DNA of 64,000 bases from Prorocentrum cordatum. Lineage: Eukaryota; Sar; Dinophyceae; Prorocentrales; Prorocentraceae. The stretch is taken from positions 1,447,269-1,511,268 of the forward strand of contig CAUYUJ010022503.1 of the NCBI GenBank assembly GCA_963575745.1. Direction: 5' to 3'. Every line of letters starts with the position of its first letter. Position 1 is the stretch's first letter. Of this stretch, positions 53,615 to 63,180 are shown piece after piece. Position numbers and translations under genes: made by a program. The notes beneath the pieces were generated by a model. The model was not told the DNA's origin and ran no database searches. It saw nothing but the letters and a program-made list of their open reading frames with translations.

Positions 53615-54862
53615 ATGAAGGGCATGCATGGATGTTGCTTCACCGTTGTTCTGGCCGGAATCCACCCTGGCGCTGCACTCGTGCTAGGAGGCGAGAAACC
53701 GGTGACGCAGCTGACGAAGTCCAGAGAGGGTGTCAGTGACAATTCGTCTGTGGGGACCTGGTACTCGTACAGAAAATGCCAAGGTACTTCATTATCGTGT
53801 AATTTGGGTTCCACGTGGCCAAGCTGGTCAGGGTGCCCTGGTATCAGTCCCTGGTCAAATCGTTGCCACCAGGCCACCATCGCCAGCGCCATGTCTATCT
53901 GCAGCGCAAATGCGGATTGCATGGGTATAACGCGCGACATGGCAGGATACGAGCCTAGGACAGGTCCTGGACCCTACTATCATGGGGCAGCGCTCGAACT
54001 GTGGATCAAATACACGCCCGCCCCGACGCCATACCCGACGCCCGCCCCGACGCCGTACCCGACGCCCTACCCGACGCCCTACCCAACGCCGTACCCGACG
54101 CCCGCCCCGACGCCGTACCCCACGCCCTACCCGACGCCCTACCCCACGCCATACCCGACGCCCTACCCCACGCCCTACCCGACGCCTTTCCCGACGGCCT
54201 TCCCCACGCCCTACCCGACGCCTTTCCCGACAGCTTTCCCGACGCCCAGCCCGACGCCTAGCCCGACGTATCCTCCAGGTTGGCCGACGCCACAGCCGAC
54301 GTATCTTTCTGGAGCTCCCATGACGGGCGGTGCTGGCGGCGTGGCTGCCACTGGCGATCCCCACCTAGCAAATGTTCTCGGTCAGCGATTCGATTTGATG
54401 AAGCCGGGCAACCATGTTCTGATCAACATCCCTCGCGGAAGGCATAAGAACGTCATGCTTCGTGTAGAGGCCGAGGCGCGTCAGTTGGGTGGACAATGCA
54501 CAGACATGTATTTCCAAGACTTGAACGTGACGGGGTCGTGGGTGGAGGAGAAATATGCCGCCGGTTTACGGTTTCAAGCTCAGGGTGTGCACGATGAAGG
54601 TCCGAAGTGGTTCAAGTTTGGAAAGGTGCAGCTCAAAGTTGCCCATGGACACACGCAGCAGGGCATCACTTACCTAAACTTCTACGTCAAGCACCTTGGG
54701 CGTGCTGGATTCGATGTCGGAGGATTGCTGGGAGAGGACGACCATCAGGAGGCAGCGACGCCTGCGGAGGAATGTGGTCACCGTGCCTCGCTCCTTCAAG
54801 TGTCTAGTCTGGATGAGCAAGGTGTGCGCTTTCTCTCGGTCGCAGAGGCAAGTTTCGAATGA
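53615..54862 (+). CDS. Secreted PAN-like / Pro-Thr linker / VWD-like protein, copy 3
   Basis: 415 residues, same length and start as copy 1, with a handful of amino-acid changes (VGIHP to AGIHP, TYPSG to TYLSG, HLGHAG to HLGRAG, SSPDE to SSLDE, EAAS to EAAT). The Pro-Thr repeat count is unchanged although such repeats are prone to slippage, which suggests recent duplication or selection on length. The signal-like start, cysteine-rich region and GDPHL-to-GEDDH domain are intact. It shares more substitutions with copy 2 than with copy 1. Confidence 0.8.
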   Translation: MKGMHGCCFTVVLAGIHPGAALVLGGEKPVTQLTKSREGVSDNSSVGTWYSYRKCQGTSLSCNLGSTWPSWSGCPGISPWSNRCHQATIASAMSICSANADCMGITRDMAGYEPRTGPGPYYHGAALELWIKYTPAPTPYPTPAPTPYPTPYPTPYPTPYPTPAPTPYPTPYPTPYPTPYPTPYPTPYPTPFPTAFPTPYPTPFPTAFPTPSPTPSPTYPPGWPTPQPTYLSGAPMTGGAGGVAATGDPHLANVLGQRFDLMKPGNHVLINIPRGRHKNVMLRVEAEARQLGGQCTDMYFQDLNVTGSWVEEKYAAGLRFQAQGVHDEGPKWFKFGKVQLKVAHGHTQQGITYLNFYVKHLGRAGFDVGGLLGEDDHQEAATPAEECGHRASLLQVSSLDEQGVRFLSVAEASFE

Positions 54863-55926
54863 TTATGCTCTGGGGGCTTGCGCCATTCCGCCTACCCCTT
54901 TTGCATGTACGAGTTGGCGCTTTGGCTTTCGCTTCCGCGTGAGGTTGGTGACTGAGGCAGTTCGCTCCTTCTGCTTGACTGGCAAACCGAGGCACATCAA
55001 TCACCCGACCGTCATCATCACCATCACCGGCATCATTGCGCGTAGTTGTGCGTGCGTGGCACGACTGCCTGCGCGCGTCAGGACGCGCACGCGTGCTCAC
55101 AGACCCTGCCAGACCATAGGCAGGCGTTCGAACGCCCCCCAGGGCGCCGAACGCACGCTGGCGGACGCGGGCCGCCTGAGCCCACGCCCCGCCTGCAAGG
55201 TGGTAAGCCGTTCGGCAACGTCGCGCGTCCTCTCGGATCTCCTAGCTTATGCGTTGCTGCTGCGCGTTCCCTCCGCGATTTGCGCCCGCGGGGGAGCAGG
55301 GATCTGGGAACGTCTGAGAGTGGCGAAGGCGCTTCCAGGAGGCCTCCAGAGGCTCGAATCGTGACGTTGCCGCACAATCCTCCCCTCTCCTCCTGCCCCT
55401 CCGAATTGTATTCTGGCCCATCGCACTCCTCGGCGCTCCTCCCCGTGTGTCCCCAATCCTCTCCACTCGCCTCCCTCCCTCCCGCGCCGTCTTGGAGGCC
55501 ATCTTGGACCATCCTGGGCGAATGGAGGCATTTGAGGCCATCTTGGGTTGATCCCGGGGGCCTCTTGGGCCGTCTCGGGCCGTCGGAAGGCCGAACAGAA
55601 GCAAACGTCCGAACTCTTCAACCACCTAGGGAGAATGAGTGAGTTTGGCCTCTTCGGGCCTACCTAAACGATCCCTTGAAGTCCTTTGGGGGGCCTCTTG
55701 GGCCATCTTGGATCATCTTGAATCCATCTTGTGCCGTCTTGGGTGCATCTGGGGCCGTCTTGAGTGCATCTTGGGGCCATTTTGGGCTCTCTTGGGGCCG
55801 TCCGGGCAATCTTTTGAGGCGATTCGGGGCCCTCTTAGACCGTCTTGGGGCCCTCTTGGGGCGGGAAAGGTCACGCGACAAGACCCCCTGGGCCCCCCCG
55901 GGACCGCGCGGTCAGCCCCCGAAGAA

Positions 55927-56429
55927 AGGATGACGAGGAGCAGGAGGAACAGGAGAGGAAACGGAAGTGGAGAAGGATTTGCCCCTCCCCGTGGTTCGAG
56001 GGGGTTCGCTGGAACGTCCAGCGCCTTTTGTCCCCTTCTCCCCCGTTCCTTCCACTTCTTCCCGCCTTACTCTTACATCCCTCCTCCCGTTCCGCCTCCT
56101 CCTCCTCCTCCTCCTCCTCCTCCTCGCGGTACTCGCCTTTCGCATGGGGAATACGCCATCCGTTCTCACAGTGTTTGTGTCTTTGCGAGTGCTGCGTACC
56201 TCCCTGCCACGTGTGTAGTTTGTCCATTCATGCACCAAACAGTGTGACATGACTCCACCTTGCTCTGTGCACCGACGACTGGGTTTCTGGCCCTGGGGTG
56301 GCTCATTTTTCCAAAACTCCCCCCGTCGCAACCCATTTGGCCCCTCCTGGGCTCTGGGATCCGCCTTGGGGTTTTTGGGTGACTCCTTCTGCCTGAAGAG
56401 GGTTCCGAGCTGGTTCAGGAGGACGCCCG
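55927..56429. other. Right flank of the array; CTC run
   Basis: Homology to the array ends at about CAGCCCCCGAAGAA. A CTC run at 56096-56124 follows. No gene is seen. Confidence 0.5.
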
Positions 56430-56545
56430 CTGGCCGCCAAGATGGCCCCTCGGTGGCCCAAGACGCTCCAGGATGTTTCAAGGCGGCCCCCAGTGGCCAC
56501 AAGATGCCCCAGTGGAGCTCACAAAAGGCACCCCAAAATGACCCC
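56430..56545 (-). repeat. TTGGGGCC family fragment, reverse orientation
   Basis: GGCCGCCAAGATGGCCCC and CAAGATGCCCCA are reverse complements of the family units. This is the clearest copy on the opposite strand. Confidence 0.6.
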
Positions 56546-58368
56546 AGAGAGCCATAAACGCAGAAGCTATTCAGATTTCTCTATATTCCGGAAATCTCGC
56601 GCTCTTCTCCTTAGGATGGCTTCGGGAGAGCTTCACATGTCCCCGAGACTCGACGAGACGGCTCCACATCGGGCCCCAATCGGGCTTCCAGGCCTTCAAG
56701 GCAGGCCGAACAGGAAGATCCCCAGGAGCTCCCTACACCCCAATCCAGCCTACTTCATATTGAATATCTCCCCACGCCGGCCCTGAACAGCTCGAAGGCC
56801 CCGCATAATCCCAAGCAAGGGGAGGCTGTCGATAAGATCGAGAAAGGAAAAGCGAGGACGACCGAGCGAGACTGGAGGATTAACGATGAAGGACGTATGA
56901 GCAATATTGGAGGACGAAGGGGCAAGTCATGCATTGAACCGGTCCGAAAAGCACGCACAGCTACAAACGCCATGGCATGCGCTAGAGCCCAAGCGCGCGC
57001 GAAGCGCGTGCCCTAGTGTGTGTGTATATATATATGTGCTTGTGTGTATTTGTATAATTACACCCTATATACATGGATCTTATCACGTATCGTATGTTCA
57101 AGATGTTCCCTCCCAGTGGGGGTCCTGGAGGGGTGTTTGGGGCCTCCTGGGAGTCCTCTTGGGGCTTGGGGCTTGTACAAAGTAGCCAGGCTTTCTTGGG
57201 GAGTCGTGATGCTGTCTGCGAAGGCTCAATCCGCCATCCTCCGCCCCTCTCCCTCCCCGCTGTTTCGTTCTCCGTCCATTTCCACGGGTGGGCGTCAATG
57301 GAGGAGGGCCGCGCCCAGCGGTGCCAGACCAGGGACTCAGCGCCAGCCGCCGCCCCCGCCTCCCCCGCGTTCTTCTCCGCATTTTCCCGGCCCAAGACAC
57401 AGCAGCTAGTGTCAGGGCTCCTGCGCGCCCTCGCGCGAGCTCCGGCTCGCGCACGTGTGCGCGCTGGAGCGGACGAGACGAAAGCTTGTGTCTGGTGGCC
57501 GCGGCTGAAAGGACTGGCAGCGGTCGAAAGGGGCCAGGGCGAGACAGGCAGCCTTTTGAGAATCGGCCCCTTGGTTTTCGACGTTGCTCGTTCTTCTCTT
57601 GGCCTCCTTGGATGTCCTTCGTGGTTGCGTCCACGTCTGGACGCAGGCAGGGGTCCGGGACAGGTTTGTTGAGCAGACTTTGATCGGGGGCAGGGCGCGG
57701 GGGGTGGCTTCCTTTGAAAGCACGGGGCTTCTCAGGATGGGGCCGTCTCCTTGAAGTCAATGCGCCCTGCGCTTTTCCAATTAGACAATTGGTGGAGGGG
57801 GGCATGCTTCCGTGCCCTTTTGCAGGCACAGCGCAGCGTCAGTAGCGAGCGGGTTTGGCTCAGAAGAGCCCCGCAGGGGACGCAACGTCTGCCCGACACC
57901 GACAGCACCGCATTGACGTGCTTGCGTCGTCCAGCTTGAGTTTCTCACCCGGATTGCAAGGGCTTTCTGAGAAGGCGCATCCTCGCCTTGCCCCCTTTCT
58001 TGCGCGCCGCCAAGAGGAGCAGTGTTGAGCGCGAGGTGAGGGCGGGTCGCCGCAACCTTGCCGCTCACTGGAGAGGGGAGACGGCGCATCTTGCTACTGG
58101 GCAGCTGGCGCCGGCATCGCCTGGGCAACCTGGTGGTGGGCCACGCGTGAGGGTGCTCCTTTGCCAGGGTGACCTTTGGTGCGCGGCTTGCTGGGGGGCG
58201 CAGGGGGGCGCCACCCAGGCACGCAGGCCGCTACAGTCGCATCGCATGCAGCAATCGGCCAGCCGCGCACCAGAGGTCTCTGTTGTCCCCAGGGCCACTC
58301 TGGCGCGTTGCCGAGGTGGAAAAGGTCGCTGTCAGCAGGGAGCTGAAGGCTCTTGAGCCTTGACAGGC
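56546..58368. other. Unique GC-rich DNA, no recognised gene
   Basis: A short TG/TA run lies at 57016-57040. Open frames at 57073-57672 (plus) and 57098-57829 (minus) overlap each other and show no domain. The sequence just before 58369 ends GACAG, a plausible splice acceptor for the next gene. Confidence 0.4.
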
Positions 58369-58719
58369 ATGCTGAACTGGGGCGACAAGGACTCCGCGGA
58401 ACGGTTGGCGGGCCAGCTCCGCGGGCTGCTGCGGGACAAGACCATGACCCACGACCAGCTCGCGTCCTGCTACAGCATCAAGCACGGCCAGAGCGTGACG
58501 CAGAAGCTGAAGGAGATGTCCCGCGACGAGCGCCCGATGACGCTGGGCGACTTCGTCGCCCAGATGCAGGACTTCTTCGAGGTCAAGGGCAAAGGCCAGG
58601 TCCGGGGGCGCGGCGGCGGTCCCCCCGCCGCGGCCGCTCCGCCCGCGGCGCTCGCCGCGGTGGAGGAGGCGCCCGCGCCGGCAGTGGTGATGAAGTACGC
58701 GGAGGTGTCGCGGGCTTAG
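58369..58719 (+). CDS. Short LOTUS/OST-HTH-like protein or exon
   Basis: 116 residues from ATG. Residues about 9-76 (SAERLAGQLRGLLRDK, LASCYSIKHGQSV, MTLGDFVAQMQDFFEVKGKGQV) follow the LOTUS/OST-HTH pattern: two helices, a KxG-type turn, then DFV..M..FF.V.G.G.V. A Gly/Pro/Ala-rich tail ends at TAG (58717-58719). GACAG immediately upstream suggests this may be an internal or last exon whose ATG is not the start. Third-position GC is high, as in the gene at 35853. The domains might bind RNA, which is inference from the family. The similarity is by pattern only; another small helical domain is possible. Confidence 0.5.
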   Translation: MLNWGDKDSAERLAGQLRGLLRDKTMTHDQLASCYSIKHGQSVTQKLKEMSRDERPMTLGDFVAQMQDFFEVKGKGQVRGRGGGPPAAAAPPAALAAVEEAPAPAVVMKYAEVSRA

Positions 58720-59031
58720 CTGCCCTGATACGGCCGTTTTGAGACGCGCCCCGCCGCCGCTGCACCGCCGCTGCCGCCCGATGTCGAGGCCGGCGTGCTT
58801 TTCACATCGACGCCGCCGAGGCGTCGCCGACGTCGCTCCTCCTCCTCCTCCTCCTCCTCCTCCTCAAAACGTCCGTGTGGTCACGCTGCGTGTTGGCTCA
58901 GCGTGCTGGCCCACGCTCCGGCGAACGCATCGCGCCAGGCGCACGCCGTCAGTCTGCGTGCTGAGCTCCGTGTCCACGCGCTCTGGGCTGCGTGCCGCGT
59001 ATCGGGTCGGCCAAGGTCGCGGGGCATCCAG
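58720..59031. other. Downstream spacer with CTC run
   Basis: A CTCCTC run lies at 58838-58865. The rest is unique and no gene is seen. Confidence 0.5.
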
Positions 59032-59545
59032 ACCATCCTCAAGGAGCCCCTCCTCCTCGGCCCTCCAGCCCTCCCCTCGGGCCTCCGCCGCATGCGGCCA
59101 CGCCCTCTCACCGCGGGCTCCTTTGCCCCTCGAGAGCTCTCTGTTGGTCCGAGCGCGCCCCAGCACCCGCCCCGGGGGCTGGCTCTGAGCGTCCCGTAGC
59201 GCAGGGCATCGATCAGAAAGAGAGTTGTCGGGTTGGGAGCATCGGGATGACCAGATCATCCGTGTCATCGTGCATGTCGAGCGTGCCTATGACACGGTCG
59301 TGCCCCGTATCTTCCCAGCCCCATCCTCCCAACCCGATGCTCGTCTTCCTGGACCGAAAGAGAGACCATCCTCAAGGAGCCCCTCCTCCTCGGTCCTCCC
59401 GCCCTCCCCTCGGGCCTCCGCCGCATGGGGCCACGCCTTCATGCAGCCGGCTCCTCGCCTCGAGCTCTTTCGGTCCGAGCGCTCCCCAGCCCCGGCACCA
59501 GGGGCTGGCCCTGAGCGTTCCCTGGCACAGGGCATCGATGGGCCG
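59032..59545 (+). repeat. Tandem duplication with a period of about 335 bp
   Basis: CATCCTCAAGGAGCCCCTCC starts both copies (about 59033 and 59368), and CGGGCCTCCGCCGCATG and CAGGGCATCGAT are shared. The spacing between these blocks is conserved to within a few bases. Confidence 0.85.
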
Positions 59546-59599
59546 CGCGCAGAGGGGCCTCGAGACGGATCCAGCCATCGGCGGCGAGCGAGGGGGGGA

Positions 59600-59755
59600 A
59601 GTGAGAAGGAGAGGGCCTTCTCAGAAGGCGGCGGGACTTCTCAGAAGCCCTTGCGCCTTCTGAGAACTTTTCTTTGTCTTCGGGGAAGGCTTAGACAACT
59701 TCTCAGAAGGCCGGGGGACTTCCGAGCCTTCTGGGAAGGCCCGCCCCTTCTCAAG
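59600..59755 (+). repeat. CTTCTCAGAAGG minisatellite
   Basis: Irregular units of CTTCTCAGAAG and CCTTCTGAGAA; the unit itself is palindromic. A C-run follows at 59769-59782. Confidence 0.75.
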
Positions 59756-59846
59756 ATCGGAGTCAGGCCCCCCCCCCCCCCATACGGCACACCGCATACC
59801 GCACTACCCGCCTTTGCGTAAACTTACTCCGACTACGTTCACCAGC

Positions 59847-60251
59847 ATGCCGGAGAGACATGTGATCTCTTCTCCTGAATCGCTGCGCTCAGCGCTCAAA
59901 CCATCCGATAAAGTGGCCCGCACTGGCAGCTCGCCGCTGAAGGTCGACCAAGAAGGTTCAAGCTCGCGTCAGGCACTGTTCGACCAGCGGCTGAATGAAG
60001 CAGGTAAGAACAACACCGTGGACACCAACGTGGCTCCTGGAGCAGCCCTCACTGCAGAGACGCTCAAAGCCATCCTGAACGAGCAGTTGGAACCGATCCG
60101 CAACGACATCACGGCCATCAAGACACATGGGATCTCGCGAGAGGACCTTAACACCACAGTGAAGCCTCTCAAAGAGTCCATTGACGACATTACCAACCGT
60201 GTGTCGATTTTGGAAACAGCGTCCCGGCCATCATCAGCAAATCCGCAATGA
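59847..60251 (+). CDS. LINE ORF1-like, coiled-coil N-terminal ORF
   Basis: 134 residues from the first ATG. Residues about 68-125 (LTAETLKAILNEQLEPIRND, then SIDDITNRVSILE) have heptad-like leucine/isoleucine spacing and should form a coiled coil, as in trimeric LINE-1-type ORF1 proteins. The stop TGA overlaps the ATG of the next frame as ATGA. Alternatively both frames are one ORF1 broken by a one-base change at the overlap. Confidence 0.5.
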   Translation: MPERHVISSPESLRSALKPSDKVARTGSSPLKVDQEGSSSRQALFDQRLNEAGKNNTVDTNVAPGAALTAETLKAILNEQLEPIRNDITAIKTHGISREDLNTTVKPLKESIDDITNRVSILETASRPSSANPQ

Positions 60252-60877
60252 CAGTGGACTCTACTACTAATGCCAAAATAGTGCAGTCAGAGATGGACAT
60301 GGAATCGTTGAAGAAACATAGAGCTAATCCAACGCGTCTGACAACACCTGCAACCAGCGGCACAAAACACGTCATAGACAAGAGGGGCATCACCGCCGTC
60401 GTCGGCAACCTCGAGAATTTCGACAACTTGGAGACCGCAAGCAGTTTGATCAAACAAGAGCTACTACGTCTAGGCGCGCCGGCGCCAACCAACACCTACG
60501 CCAAAGGAGAATTCAACAATATGGTAATCATGGAGTTTGGGAGCATAGACGACAGAAGCGTTGTGATTGGCCAATTACGAAGCGCAAAGCTCAACAGGAA
60601 CGGACAAGAAGTTTGGGCTACAAACGATCGTCCACCATTGGTTCGAGCTGCGCGCAACTACTGCTCTGGCGTCAAGTACTTGCTGAAGAACAACATGGGC
60701 CTCGCATGCCCCATCCGGGTTGACGACGCAGAACAGCCATACACGGTCACAGTGGGCGGAGAATTGGCCCTCAGCGTGAAGAACGACGGGGGCACGGTCA
60801 TCCGTGAGTGGACTGCGGGAGCATGGGCGGAATGGGAGGAGTTACGCACGAACGAGAAGCTATGGGAGTTGACATAG
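60248..60877 (+). CDS. LINE ORF1-like RNA-binding protein, RRM-like plus C-terminal domain
   Basis: 209 residues. Residues about 47-127 (ITAVVGNLENFDNLETA, then NNMVIMEFGSIDDRSVV, then GQEVWATND) follow the beta-alpha-beta pattern of an RRM-like fold, with VVGNL and MVIMEF in the places of the two RNP strands. Residues 130-190 (VKYLLKNNMG, VTVGGELALSV, GGTV, AWAEW) match the segment at 2747-3253 on the other strand, which precedes an endonuclease and RT. It is therefore assigned to a LINE ORF1 family. No endonuclease or RT follows downstream, so the copy is solitary or 3'-truncated. The frame is intact, which suggests either a young copy or a retained gene. Confidence 0.6.
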   Translation: MTVDSTTNAKIVQSEMDMESLKKHRANPTRLTTPATSGTKHVIDKRGITAVVGNLENFDNLETASSLIKQELLRLGAPAPTNTYAKGEFNNMVIMEFGSIDDRSVVIGQLRSAKLNRNGQEVWATNDRPPLVRAARNYCSGVKYLLKNNMGLACPIRVDDAEQPYTVTVGGELALSVKNDGGTVIREWTAGAWAEWEELRTNEKLWELT

Positions 60878-61179
60878 ACGTGTGACGGGATTGCCCAGCG
60901 TGCTTCACAAAACTTGAAAGGCAGCGCCAAAGGACAGTCCAAAGGATCCGCCCAGGACGCACGGCGAGCACTAGCAGTTTCAGACAGTGCCCGAGCCGCA
61001 CCAACGTACGGTATACTTTCTGATTTCTGGGACGTGGACGTTCCGGGCAAAGCTACCGACTTGTCCACCATTGCAGAACATGTACACCCTGCTCTACACT
61101 CATACTTTGTTCTCCGACGCCACTCTCTGCCTCCAGCTACACACATCGATTCTCCCACGCCCAGCTCCCAACCTCGACC
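60878..61179. other. Downstream of ORF1-like gene
   Basis: Unique sequence. GGCAAAGCTACC at 61047 recurs at 61415. No ORF2 motif is present. Confidence 0.5.
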
Positions 61180-61335
61180 TTTCGACCTCCCAACCTCCAC
61201 CTCCCAGCATCGACTTCCACCTCCCGACCTCCACCCCCCAGCATCGACTTCCACCTCCCAGCATCGACTTCCACCTCCACCTACTGACTCCCAACCTCCT
61301 CTTTCCGGCTCACAACCTCCACCTTTCGACTTCCA
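61180..61335 (+). repeat. CCCAGCATCGACTTCCACCT minisatellite
   Basis: About eight imperfect units of 15-21 bp. Pro/Ser/His-rich frames come from the repeat. Confidence 0.85.
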
Positions 61336-61644
61336 TCCTCGGGCTTTAGACCCCCAACCTCGTTCACATGCATTACCGACAGGTTTTACAGTTCTTGGAA
61401 AGGCTACGGACGTGGGCAAAGCTACCACTACCGCAAGCAGTTCGAGATCCACTCCAGTGCCGATTATGGAAACGAAACCACCTACACGCGCAAGACGTTG
61501 CCCTACTTGCAGTGGCACAGTACCTCTACAGGGATGTGCGGATCCACGCCTTCGTCATCCGCTTCTGGTCTCTCCGATTCTGGCCTCTCCGACGCCGGCT
61601 GGGGAGGTAATGGACGAGCGGTTTCCTTCGATCACCTATTCTGT

Positions 61645-61695
61645 CCGGCGCTGACCGCCGGCAGCCGCCGGGCGGCTGCTGGCGGTCAGCGCCGG
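61645..61695. repeat. 51-bp near-perfect palindrome
   Basis: Two 25-bp arms (left CCGGCGCTGACCGCC to CAGCCGCC) pair around a single base with one mismatch. GGCGGTCAGCGCC of the right arm recurs at 61720-61732. Confidence 0.9.
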
Positions 61696-61796
61696 TCTCA
61701 AATCTATGATGAAATCGGCGGTCAGCGCCGATTTCAGAGAGCTGGTATTTATTATTATTGATATTTCCAGCGTCTCAAATCTATGATGATCGACAT

Positions 61797-61974
61797 TTAG
61801 CGGGCCTCAAATGTACGACTATTGACATTTAGCTGGCTCCAAACGTATGGCTACTGACATTTAGCGGGTCTCGCAAAACATGCTGATACATGTTTCTGGA
61901 GACCAGCCGAATGTCAATAGCCATGAGTTTGGAGCCAGTTAAACGTCAATAGTCGTTATTTTGAGGCCCGCTAA
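61797..61974. repeat. 178-bp hairpin built of a 31-bp tandem repeat
   Basis: Left arm 61797-61882 and right arm 61889-61974 are near-perfect reverse complements around CTGATA. The left arm itself consists of about 31-bp units ending GACTATTGACATTTAGC-GG, which start before the hairpin at about 61774. Direct and inverted repetition are thus nested. Confidence 0.9.
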
Positions 61975-62200
61975 TACCACTAAATGTCTATAGTCGTCTC
62001 CTATCCTCTTCTCCTCTTACCCTCATCCCCGCCCACCCCCCCTCCACCCTACCCATCCCAGGCGGTCCGTGGGCCCCGTCAAGTGGCCCTCCTCGTCGGC
62101 GCGGCTGCGCGCGGCTCGAAAAACTAGAGCGTTTGGACCTGGGGCCCGCCCTGCCCGCACCCCCCCTTCTTCCCCTCGGCGGTGGCGGCGGCGGCAGCCA
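61975..62200. other. Short unique spacer
   Basis: It lies between the hairpin and the leader-like sequence. No gene is seen. Confidence 0.5.
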
Positions 62201-62221
62201 CCGCAGCCATTTTGGCACATG
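62201..62221 (+). promoter_or_regulatory. Spliced-leader-like sequence at a possible first exon
   Basis: Eighteen of 21 bases agree with the dinoflagellate spliced leader (core AGCCATTTTGGC is exact). It ends in ATG at 62219. It may be a relic of a retroposed mRNA or chance; unlike the array relics it is single. Confidence 0.45.
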
Positions 62222-62303
62222 GTGACGGCGACGGCCGTCGCCACAGCGGAGCTGGCCCGCCAGCTTCGCGGCGCCGCCGCGGCGGAGGGCGACGCGCTGA
62301 TGG
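62219..62303 (+). CDS. Possible first exon of an unknown gene
   Basis: ATG at 62219 opens a frame of 28 codons (MVTATAVATAELARQLRG, then AAAAEGDALM) with high third-position GC. It is followed by GTGCCT, a possible donor, and then 570 bp of CT-rich DNA. A compatible stretch (ARAAVTAVLAALGWQASRG) lies at about 62916-62971, but no join can be proven. The function is unknown. Confidence 0.25.
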
Positions 62304-62606
62304 TGCCTTCGCTCTCCTTTTCTCCCCGTCGCTGTCCTTTTTACCCCTTTCCTGTCCTTTTCTCCCCCTTCACTGTCCTTTTCTCCCCTTTACTGCCCTG
62401 TTCTCCCCCTTCACTGTCCTTTTCAGCAGCGCCCGACCCCCCCCCCTTTCACCGTCCTGACTGTCCTGTTCTCCCCTCGCCCGCCCTCTACTCACCCCCA
62501 TTTCTTCCCATATCCCTTTTACTTCTCTCATTGCCCCTTCCTCTTTTCCCTCTCTCACCATCGCTCCTTCGCTATCTCCTCTCCTCTCCTTCCGCTCTCT
62601 ATTTTT

Positions 62607-62640
<34 letters not shown>

Positions 62641-62647
62641 TACTCTA

Positions 62648-62720
<73 letters not shown>

Positions 62721-62880
62721 ATCCCTCTCTCTCTCTCTCTCTCTCTCTCCCTCTCTTTCTATCACTCTCCCTCTCTTCTGCCTCTCTCCTCTCCTATCTC
62801 TGTTGTTTATTTCTCTTTCTCTTTTTTGTTTCTTCTCTCTCTCTCTCTCTCTCTCGCTTTCTCTCTCTCGCTCTATCTGT
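62304..62880 (+). repeat. CT microsatellite
   Basis: CCTTTTCTCCCC-type units, then long CTCTCT runs (62610-62870). Leu/Ser-rich frames are repeat translations. Confidence 0.95.
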
Positions 62881-63180
62881 CCCCCCTCGCCCCCGAGAGG
62901 TGCCCGGCGGCCGCGCGCGCGCGGCCGTCACTGCCGTGCTGGCAGCCCTGGGCTGGCAGGCCTCCCGGGGATGACGGCGGGAGAGGGGGGCGAGAGAAGG
63001 AGGGGTGAGGAGGCGTACGAGCGGGGAGGGGGGGACGGGCGGGAACGCGAGAATGATGGGGGAGGTAAGGCGTTGGGAGGTGGGGGGTCGCCGGGGTCGC
63101 CACGCGGAGGTCGACGACCTCGGCTGCAGGGGCGTGGTTCGCGATGCCGTGGCGGCCGAGCTCGGAGGAGCCGCCGCGTT
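62881..63180. other. GC-rich spacer
   Basis: GC- and G-rich sequence with GCGCGCGCGC at 62914. No gene is proven. Confidence 0.5.

Larger units (their letters stand above)
47817..55926 (+). repeat. Tandem array of 2.55-kb units, three complete and one partial
   Basis: Unit boundaries set at GCCGTCTTGGAGGC fall at 47817, 50378, 52929 and 55486, giving periods of 2561, 2551 and 2557 bp. Each full unit has about 450 bp of TTGGGGCC-family DNA, a leader-like sequence, one gene and about 600 bp of 3' sequence. The partial fourth unit stops at about 55926, before the leader and gene. Units 2 and 3 are closer to each other than to unit 1 by shared substitutions (for example CCTACTATCAT against CATACTACCAT). 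Confidence 0.95.

Noticed and set aside
61908-61930. Spliced-leader similarity around ATAGCCATGAGTTTGG
   Set aside because: It is part of the 31-bp hairpin repeat and matches the leader in only a few bases.
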